Shown: positions 55,788-64,000 of the stretch, in pieces
Layout: every line of letters starts with the position of its first letter
Position numbering within the stretch: position 1 is the stretch's first letter
Assembly (NCBI GenBank): GCA_014281115.1
Contig: JACONQ010000010.1
Span: forward strand, 1,612,001 to 1,676,000
Reading direction: 5' to 3'
Origin: Laburnicola sp. R22_1
Lineage: Eukaryota; Ascomycota; Dothideomycetes; Pleosporales; Didymosphaeriaceae
Length of the DNA stretch: 64,000 bases
Position numbers and translations under genes: made by a program
The notes under the pieces: generated by a model
What the model was told of the DNA's origin: nothing
The model's database searches: none
The model's input: only the letters and a program-made list of their open reading frames with translations

Positions 55788-58279
55788 TCAAATCTCATAG
55801 CGCCGCATATTGACTTCCCCCAACCGCCTTTTACTCTTCCTGAGAACGTTGACTCGTGACCTTCTTCCACGGCGTCCCCGTCCCACCGCCGTCATCTTCT
55901 CCCTGACTGCACCCACAGGCCTAGCCCGTCTATTCCGACCGCTCGTCTTTACGGAAACTGACTGCTCGTTCTCCTCATGGTCCTCGTCATTCTTCTCTTT
56001 CTTCGTGTCCGCCTCATCCTCGGATCGTTGAGTTTCCTGCGACTCGGGTATATAGGCAGAGATCTCGGACTCTGCGTCCGAGTCTGAATCGGTATTAGTT
56101 TCGGAATCGGTTTCGTCTTCCGCGTAGCGCTTCGTCGCGTTCAGGCTTTTGACAATTTCCTGTCCCGGACGATCATCTGGTGCCGATTTTCTCGCTCGGC
56201 CCAGTGCAGCGGCAGCAGCTTCTGCATTCGCGTACTTGGTATTGAGCGAAGTACGTTTATGACTGCCGGTGTAAAGATTCGCGGATGATTGAGTATCGAG
56301 CTTGGACGACGAGCTAGACAGGGTAGGCGTCTTAGTCGGCTGCTTCCCTTTAGCTTTTGCTGCTGAAGCTTTGCGTATCCCCTTAGGTTTGGGGGGCGGT
56401 TTGGATCCCTTTGGATCTATGAAATCTTTACTCTTGTCGGAAAACTTTGGACCATAGTCGAAGAAGAGCTCCGTGCCAGCTTTGATGTCTTCTGTAGCGA
56501 AGATTCCAATGCGACGAACTGTGTTGCATAGTACGTTTTTTGGGGCGCAGTTGGCTGAGCCCTCTTCCGCGCTGTTGATAAATCGGGTTTTATTGCCAAA
56601 ATTGGTTGCATCAACATCTTGCTTCTTGTTCAGCATAAAGAGATACATGGTGCTTTGCACATTGTAAATGATCGTCCGACGTGCACTTTCATGCTTTGTG
56701 ACGATCTCGCCCGTATATTCAGCGATGAAGTCATTTTTCTTGACGTCCTCACCTGCATATAGGCCAAAACCATACACTACCGAGTCTCCTAGAATGGTTT
56801 TCTTTGGTACACCTCGCTGAATAGATACATTACAGCACCTTCCATGAAGGATGCTATCGTCATAGCGATAAACCGGGTTCAGTACTTCTGTTGCGCCGCA
56901 CTTTCCACAAAGGTCTGCATCGCATTCTCTTGTCAAGATGTAGCATGCGCATTCTTTCGTGCCACAGAGAGCCCGTTTCCTGTTGGGGCCATGAGCGCAA
57001 TCGCATCCTCGAAAGCGTCGTATGCAGGATGTAGCACAGCGGCACGTCTTTTCGCATGGGATGTCTTCCCTGTAACAGCGGCATTGAGCTTGATCGCAGG
57101 ATCCTTCATGACTACATGGATAGAAAGGGCTTCTTTTCTCCCAGTTTGCAGAATCTCTCGATTTCCACCAAGCAGCAGTATAACCCTTTTTTGGTTGTTC
57201 AACAACAATATCAGGACCTGCATATGCTGGGGTCGTAGTTGCGTTCACCGCGCGTCTGTAGTTGGTTACCCGATCGATATCGGAGTCGCTGGATGAGTCG
57301 TCCGAGTCGTCACTATGAATTATGGAGTCACTTGCGTCTTCTGAGGCACTGTCGGTGTCTGTTTCGGTCTGACCTTTTTCGAAATGCGGATTTTCTCGAA
57401 GCTCGCCGTGGAATGGGCAATTATGCCTAGAAAAATTAGATCAAAAGCTACAACAGGCGTGCAGGTATTGTTCACTTACAGTTGACATATTCTGCACGCT
57501 GCTTTCCTGTACTCAAAGTCGCTCGTCGTGGCTTTTTCCAGTCTCTGAGCTATGTCTTCCTGCATGAAGCTGCTACGGCGAGCCAGATGCCATAGATTGA
57601 ACCCAGTTTGCTCCTCAAAGACTCTACTAGCGAGCGCTGCAAGGCGTAATTTGGCCGGTGATGGTTCGGATAATCGCGTTAGTAGTTCTGTCCACGTGGA
57701 CTTGCTGCGATCGAGATCGTCGTCCCCATTTCGTTTTTCCCTTTTTGATCCGGATGGAAGTAGATGTCGCTCGAACGATACGTTGCTGGAGTTGTTGCTC
57801 TCAAAGTTGCTGTTGATGCGCTTGAGATCCTCTTCAGAAGCCAAATACCAGTAAAGAACGTTTTGCCATCCAATGCCAATTTCCTGGAGAAAGTCTTCAA
57901 CACAAGAGCTATAGAATCGATGCGCCTCTGTGCGAAGATCATGCCAGTTCTTTGTCTGGTCTCGTGCAATGTTTTTCATTCTGTAGTTCTTTAGAAGTTT
58001 GCGCCTCATGTTCTGATACTTTGGATGCTCATCATCGCAATCAGAATCATCGAAATAAGGCCAATTCAATATATTCGTCTCGTTCTCAGAGACAACGTTG
58101 TCCTTGAGTCTGATGTACTCTCGATAAATAGGAACATCGACAGCTGTAGATTTGTACGGCGTAACTGTGGTAGCCGTCTTTGACTTTTTGTAGCCTTTGG
58201 CTCTTGGGTTGATGAATACTTGTTGAGAGAATGTGATGCCATCTGCTATCCGTTTGACGTCCTTCTGGATTGGGGACAT
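55788..58279 (-). CDS. EZH2/KMT6-type histone H3K27 methyltransferase (CXC-SET)
   Basis: This is the catalytic subunit of Polycomb repressive complex 2, which trimethylates H3K27 and silences facultative heterochromatin. Two exons (58279-57480 and 57426-55788) with a 53-nt intron give 812 residues from this start. Seen in order: an EZH2-like N-terminal region (VPIYREYIRLKDNVVSENET, ILNWPYFDD); an acidic serine run; a complete pre-CXC/CXC cysteine domain (~residues 371-445, CSHEGSCDQAQCRCY, CRCATSCIRRFRGCDC); and the SET domain (~486-597: GFGLYAGEDVKKNDFIAEYTGE, RFINSAEEGSANC, RRIGIFATEDIKAGTELFFDYG). A Lys/Ser-rich acidic tail follows. The frame continues upstream past one TAA into 58295-59656, probably the true N-terminus. 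The usual His of the SET NH motif reads Ser. Confidence 0.9.
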
Positions 58280-58294
58280 CTTTCGAAACGGCGA

Positions 58295-59656
58295 TTATTT
58301 CTGAATAAATTTTCCAAATCCCTGAGGCGGTGTGTGGATGTCATCCAGACGCTTACGCATTTCGTGTTCCCGTTCGAACGAGGTACGTTGCCTGTACAAC
58401 ACCCCTTGGACTAGATATGCATGGTCTTCTCGCACCTCACTAACGTGCTTTTTAAGACAGTTTTTCAGTTCTAAGTTAGTAGTGTCGAAATCGTCAGCGT
58501 CAAAGGTAGGCGCACGGTCGCTGAGCATTTCATCTTGCTGCTGACCATCACTTGAAACTATCTGCCGTGCTGCACCGACCGTTTCCGGTGAACCAGATTG
58601 TGCTACTAAGGCGCCTTGCACTTCGTTGACATTTGCTGACGTCAAGCTCTCGGCTTGCGTGGCTGGGACCTCTTTGGAGGAACGAGACTCAGTCACCGGT
58701 GAACTAGGATGCGCTTTTGAGAGACCTCGAACGTCATCGGCTTCTGTTGGTTCCGAGTTTCTTGCTTGCGTTGGAAGCATCTCCTTGGACGGACGACGCA
58801 TTCGGTGCAATGGCCCTATCATTTGGTATCGTGCGCTTGGTGCGCTTTTCTTGGCCGTGGGCACGGGCTGCGCCTCATTACCTCGAGAGCTAGGAGGGGA
58901 TATAGCTGCTGTAGTTGGAGCTAATTTGCTTTCCTGCCTAGACCCGGAGGGCTGTTCTGGACCATCATCTCGTGGTTTTGACTTTGAACGTCGTTTAGTG
59001 TCTCGATGTAAGCTTTCGGCGATGCTCGATGCCTGTCTAGAAGAGCCTCGCTTAACGGGAGATGCAGACAGCTTTGAATGGGGCTGTGGATGAGTAGGGG
59101 AGGCTGATGCAGTTGCTCCTAGTTTTGTTGACCCTGTCCGACGCGCTTTCGCGAGGCTGTTATCTAGTCGGTCTACATCCTCTTCAGTACCGACTATGGG
59201 TGAGGCTCTAAGTTCCCTAGCAAGGACCGACTCAGTTGCTTTTTGCTGCTCCTGGATTTGCTCGGGGCCAGGCTCTGCTTCCGCAGCGTCTTTCCTGATA
59301 GACCTAACGGGAGACGGAGAAGACAAGTCTGAAATATGTCTGGTAGGTGAAAAACCCCAATCATCGGGAAACGATGCGTGATGAGCCACGCTGCTGGTAC
59401 CCGAATTGGGTCCTCGCGAGCCTGAGCGAGATGGCCATTTGTGAAAGGTCCTGCCAGGTTTCATCTGTGGTACTGGGGTGGCAGCTCTGGTGGGAGGTTC
59501 ATGCGATGTTGCTGATGCCCCTTCCTCGTCGTCGCTGGTTCCGGTCAGATCAATGTTAGAAACCGTCTTGGGATTCCGCGGTGTTGGTAGGAAGGTGGGT
59601 ATCTCCTCTACTATGAGAGGATTGGACTGCGTGCCCTCGCCTCCCTTTGGAGCCAT
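58295..59656 (-). CDS. Probable N-terminal part of the KMT6 gene (disordered region plus EZH2-type first helix)
   Basis: This frame (start MAPKGGEGTQ at 59656; an earlier Met lies at 59785) encodes mostly disordered Ser/Pro-rich sequence. Its last ~60 residues form a charged helix (LKNCLKKHVSEVREDHAYLV, then EREHEMRKRLDDIH) resembling the first helix of EZH2. It is in the same frame as the methyltransferase start at 58279; only TAA at 58297-58295 separates them. An in-frame 114-nt intron (58356-58243, GTAAGC...GCAG) would remove the stop and join EHEMH to GITFSQQVF. That would give one gene of ~1,200 residues. Alternatives are a recent nonsense mutation or a separate gene. I favour a single gene. 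Confidence 0.65.
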   Translation of the reverse strand: MAPKGGEGTQSNPLIVEEIPTFLPTPRNPKTVSNIDLTGTSDDEEGASATSHEPPTRAATPVPQMKPGRTFHKWPSRSGSRGPNSGTSSVAHHASFPDDWGFSPTRHISDLSSPSPVRSIRKDAAEAEPGPEQIQEQQKATESVLARELRASPIVGTEEDVDRLDNSLAKARRTGSTKLGATASASPTHPQPHSKLSASPVKRGSSRQASSIAESLHRDTKRRSKSKPRDDGPEQPSGSRQESKLAPTTAAISPPSSRGNEAQPVPTAKKSAPSARYQMIGPLHRMRRPSKEMLPTQARNSEPTEADDVRGLSKAHPSSPVTESRSSKEVPATQAESLTSANVNEVQGALVAQSGSPETVGAARQIVSSDGQQQDEMLSDRAPTFDADDFDTTNLELKNCLKKHVSEVREDHAYLVQGVLYRQRTSFEREHEMRKRLDDIHTPPQGFGKFIQK

Positions 59657-60136
59657 GGCAAAGAGGAGGTCTGCCGCCGAGTCGACGGTAATCGGGCGCT
59701 GCTGTTCCGTGTCCAAGAGAGGTGGGTGCGGCGGGTGAGTTATGGACCACCTGAGCAGACTGGGGTCGGTCGAAGCTCTGGCCACTGTGCGCCAACCTTG
59801 AAATCACGTAGGCACGTGAAACAGGTGCGGCAGGCGCAACATCCGCGTGGTGGGCAATATAGAGAGAAGGGATCTTGGTGGCGAAGGCTTTCAGGCGGGA
59901 ATGTGAGACTCGTGTCAAAGAAGTAGCCAAACTATAGAAGGTAGGGAAGAGAAGAGCAACATGCAAACAAGCAGTCGGGTTGAGCACCAGACTGGCACTG
60001 GTTAGGCAAGCGCACATGGGATGGGGCGCACGGACCATGGCGCTGTTTGTTTACCTGCGCAGCTGCGCTTTCCGTCCCAAGCGAGCACACCACCAGTCGC
60101 CTGCCCACCGCTCCCACCATCGCCACCCCGCACACC
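59657..60136. other. Divergent promoter region, KMT6 / SPC7
   Basis: This stretch lies between divergent starts. Short frames on both strands overlap and have no motif. Confidence 0.5.
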
Positions 60137-63100
60137 ATGGCGAGCGACCAAGGCAAGGAGAACATTGCGGACGGGCTGGTCGCCGGCTCGTCCCTCAAAG
60201 CACCTGCACCCGCACCTGCACCCGCGCCGTCCCCGAAGAAGTCGACGCGCAAGACGCGCAGCAAGAGCATCGGCCCCGGCGGCCTCGGGGCGCTCGACGA
60301 GCCACCGCTGAAAGAGAGCAGTGGAAATCGGCGCAAGGTATGTGCTGCGTATGCGCCTGGTGCCTGCCTTACGCCTGCTGACACGCGCAGTCTGCCTTCA
60401 TCCCCGCAGTCAAGTCGATTCTCGCATCCAACGATGTAGACGAGAAGAAGCGACGTGAAGCACGGCGTCGGTCGCTTGGTACGATGCTAGACAAACGTCC
60501 AGCCTTCATCCACTAACTAGCTCCTAGCAAGGCGGCGCGTCTCTTTTGCACCCGAAGCGACGCTGCACACGTGGGACGTGGTGGAATATCTGCGCGATGT
60601 GACGTCCTCTTCTGCTGCCTCGGAGTCGACGCGACGAGCGTCGACAGTCCCGCAAGCATCCAATAACGCAACGAGCGCGCCAGACTCGGACGCCGAAGAA
60701 CCCCCTTCTACGCCGCCAGAACGCGTCGAAGAACCCAAACCCGAACCGGGATCGTCGCCCGCCAACCAGCGTGACCTGCATCAGAAGAAGAATCGTCGCC
60801 GCAGCTCTGGCATTCCGCCCATGAACTTCAACAACCCGGATGATATCCTCTCGTCGAGCCCGTTAAGCGGCGACAATGCCTCTCCCGGGGCCATGGCCGC
60901 GCCACAAAAGGATCTGAGCGAAGATGCGGCCTTTGATGACTCACCGGCTTCTAACGACGACTCGCAGAGCAGTGCCAGGCTAGATGCGGCTTTGCGGCAG
61001 GCCGTTGCGCATGCAGGAACCCAGAAGCTAGATTTGGACAACGAGGAAGACCTCTCCATGGTGATGGCGGAAGACGACGTTACGGCGTCATTCAAGCCCT
61101 GGGCGCAGAAGAAACAGCACACGTCTTTCGATGACCAAGAAAACGAGGATCCTTTCTCGAACGCCTTCGGGGGCTCGTTGGACGGTGGTGATGAAGACAT
61201 GAGCATGGACATCACGCGTGCCGTGGGCAGGATCATCGCTCAGCCAGAACACCAAAGCCCCGGATCGGAAGATGTGAGCATGGACCTCACCATGGCTCTC
61301 GGGAGTATCCAAACAGCCGCTGGGAAGGAGCCCGCAAACCGTAGAAAGAGCCTTAAGCGTCGCGTTTCGATGCTTGAACCGTCACAGGGTAGTCCAGCAA
61401 AGCGCAATTCAAACCGCAGAGCTAGCCTTCGCCACCAAGCTATCCCGGACGAGATCCCAGTGTTTGAAGATCAGACCATGGAGCTTACAATGGCTATTGG
61501 AGCCATCAAAAGCCAGGCTCTCCCAAATGCTGATCAGGCAGTCAATAGACGCTCCAGCGTGGAGAGTTCGCTTGGCGACGAAACCATGGATTTTACCATG
61601 GCAGTAGGCACCATTAAAGATGTGAAGCCGGCGCATGTGGATGGCTCACCACAGGGCATTGAGTCAGAGGAAGACGAGGACATGTCTATGGAGTTCACTA
61701 GTGTTGTTGGTCCTGGCATCAGACGCTTTGGCAAAGGTCCGGAAATACAGGGAAATGGTGACGCAACTGTAGCGACCGGTCGGGCACCGTCTGCAGAGTC
61801 CCCTACACCCCAGAAATCGCCCAGGAAGTCGCCCGGTCGTCCGAGGCTTTCGGGGTCGAATGCACCCCCGTCCTCGTCTCCGCGAAAGCCTCTCAAAGCG
61901 ACCCCTGTAAAGTCCCCAAGGCGGCCCCGTAGGAGCCTGAATACTGCGACCCCGGAGACACGCCCGATTCAACAAAACATCGAAGACTTTGAACCATCGC
62001 CCTTTGTGCGTAGTGCTCCGCAGAGCGCCTCCAAGCCGACAAATGCTGTATCAACACCTACTCAACAACCTCGAAACGCAGCGCTGCAAATTCCTGACGA
62101 CCCCATCGCGGCTCCTATACTCAACCGCCGCCGGTCATCCTTATCTACTGTTCAGTTCAGCCCACTTGCGGCCGCACGTGAAGAGCCAACGCTTAGGAGC
62201 ACTGCAGTACTGACAAATAACATTAAACTGCTCTCCACGCCAAGGAAACAAACTCTGACTTCTCCTGTGAAGCGAGGAATGACGCCTAAGAAGTCGCAGA
62301 CACCCCAAAAAGAGCCAACTCCGAAACAGAAGACACCAACTCCACGGAAGAGCATGAGCCCTAGGAAGAAGGTTGCGTTTGGTGAAGAGTCAAAAGATGA
62401 AGAACACGTACCTGAACAAAGTACTGATGAACTCGAACGCATTTCCCTGCAAGAGTTCCTAGACCTGACTAGAATTCGTTTTATGGACTTGAGCACCACC
62501 AAACGCCGACATACAGCCGCACCGGCAGCCTTTCACGATAAGGAAATTGAAGAACAAGGCGATTCGCTTGATCAATACGTCATTGCGGGCGCGTGTACGC
62601 TCCCGGAATTTGAGTTGTATCAACATGCTTGCCACGAGATGAAGAAGTACATCTCAGACGGTCGTCATTTCGTTCGGACCATGGAGGCCAACGTGATGGA
62701 GGAGAACCCGATGCTCTTCACAGAGTACCTCACCGCACCGCCTGATCAACGTATGATCATGGACAATCAATTCAAGAACTTGAAAACCAACGCTCGTTTG
62801 GAAGCACGTGGCGAGTGGTATGGGTGGCGAAGCACACTTCTTCAGGATCTCAAATCGGGTCTTCTGGGTACCATGGACGGATTCAAGCGGGACGAGTCCC
62901 TCTTGACAGACCAAGAGAAGCTCCTGGACGTGGTGCTCCCTCCTCTAATCGAGACGCAGGAACGGCTGAATAAGCAATGCCAGCAACTGCAACAACGGCA
63001 TGACGAGTTGAACAGCTGCGATCGAGAAGAACTGGAACAAGCCAGGCAACAGCTTGTTACCGTAGATGCTGAAGTAAAGGAGAAGCGCAAACTCATTACC

Positions 63101-63975
63101 CAGTTGCAAGAAGAGCTTTCTCAAAAGGAAGCTCGCATCGAGGCCGTTAAGGAACGCAAAATCGAATGCGTTGCGGAGATCAAAGCCGCTGAACGCGTCC
63201 GAGAGGAGTGCCGTGGATGGTCAACCACCGAAGTGAATGTATTGAACGGTATGATTGTTCCCGCAGCTATTCTCAACACCACGTACTAACTCGTTCTGTA
63301 GCCAAGGTCACTGCGCTCGAGCAAAGCTACGGATGGAGCATCACCTCCGCTTCATCAAACATGGTCACCTTGACGTACATGAACGACCTCGAGTTATACT
63401 TGCAGCCATCTGCATTTGCGACCGGTTCAAACACTGCCAACGCATCCATCTCATTGACATACGTCGGTGATTCGTCAGGTCCTCATCCACGGCCACTGAC
63501 AACAAGCAAGCGCTTCTTCCTTCAGCTAATCCGAGCCCACCTACACTGCATCCCTCAATCCCAATCCCGCATCGCCGAGGTTCTCAAGCTCATCAAGAAC
63601 GGATGGGCAACGGCACTCGCTGTTGCTGAGGGCGTGCGGTTGCTAGAGCACAGTTACATAACCGAGGAAACCATCCTGTCGGATGAACGCATGGCGGTAT
63701 CCTCCAACATGCTCCTTCCTACTCTACAGACCAAGATCAAGGTCACATTTGAAATTGGTGTGAGCCTTGGGGCCGAAGCAGTGGAGACCGAAGTCAGCAC
63801 TAAGGCGGAGCTTGTCTATGGCGAGAAATACAATGGCGACAAGATGAGTGCATTCTTGGGAGACTTTTGTGGTGTAAAGGTCAAGGAGGAGAAGGATATG
63901 TCGGTCTGGGCGGATGCTGTGCTAGATTTAGCAGGAAGGCTGAAGGCCACGGGGAAGAAAGGTGAACGGGTGTGA
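60137..63975 (+). CDS. SPC7: Spc7/KNL1 kinetochore scaffold protein
   Basis: Spc7/KNL1 is the KMN-network scaffold that recruits PP1 and, through phosphorylated MELT motifs, the Bub1/Bub3 checkpoint proteins. Four exons (60137-60337, 60391-60478, 60528-63248, 63302-63975) with introns of 53, 49 and 53 nt encode 1,227 residues. A PP1-docking RVSF lies at residues ~100-103. MELT-like motifs follow: MSMDITRAVG (~321), MSMDLTMALG (~348), MELTMAIG (~414), MDFTMAVG (~450) and MSMEFTSVVG (~482). After a basic, Pro-rich middle region come the Spc7 domain (SLQEFLDLTRIRFMDLSTTK, ~residue 745), a long coiled coil (~890-1000) and a C-terminal RWD-type region (VTALEQSYGWSITSASSNMV). The last intron has a perfect CTAAC branch point. 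The gene ends 25 bp before the window edge. Confidence 0.95.
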
Positions 63976-64000
63976 GTCGACCTTTGTGTATGATGTATAC

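Overview
The window is nuclear DNA of a filamentous ascomycete (Pezizomycotina). Genes are split by short introns of about 45-130 nt, with GT-AG ends and CTAAC-like branch points. The families are typically fungal: a Zn2Cys6 regulator, a SUR7-type eisosome protein, a HET-domain gene, a class II DAHP synthase and the kinetochore protein Spc7. The sequence alone does not give the species or class. All exon structures below were built by hand from splice signals, reading frame and family motifs; every multi-exon model given as a CDS sums to whole codons.

Layout. 0.6-2.6 kb: MFS sugar permease (-). 5.3-6.9 kb: broken HET-domain gene (-). 7.6-13.1 kb: HYPK-like NatA partner (-), class II DAHP synthase (+), a possibly myristoylated HTH protein (+), a lone transposase-derived N-terminal domain (-) and a small Zn2Cys6 factor (+). 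14-28 kb: CSC1/OSCA-type cation channel (-), a 1,236-residue C-terminally anchored protein of unknown function (-), a PAP2 lipid phosphatase (-), a membrane-anchored alpha/beta hydrolase (+) and a SUR7-family protein (-). 30-36 kb: PNG1 (-) and UTP4 (-). 36-44.9 kb: about 9 kb without cellular genes, holding one intact Tc1/mariner element. 44.9-46.1 kb: G1-type cyclin (+). 46-49 kb: gene-poor, low-complexity DNA. 49-55.3 kb: membrane-anchored multicopper oxidase (-), secreted acid phosphatase (+) and a mucin-like single-pass membrane protein (+). 55.8-64 kb: an EZH2/KMT6-type H3K27 methyltransferase (-), apparently continuous with the open frame just upstream, divergent from SPC7 (+).

There is no sign of an operon, prophage, CRISPR array or secondary-metabolite cluster. 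Most genes are ordinary housekeeping or cell-surface genes. The most interesting points are: the intact Tc1/mariner element with perfect 47-bp inverted repeats and a TA duplication; the KMT6 gene interrupted by one in-frame stop and lacking the usual SET-domain NH histidine; a GC-AG intron at an invariant DAHP synthase motif; a lone DUF8040-like domain; the decayed HET gene; and a PNG1 that keeps its catalytic triad.
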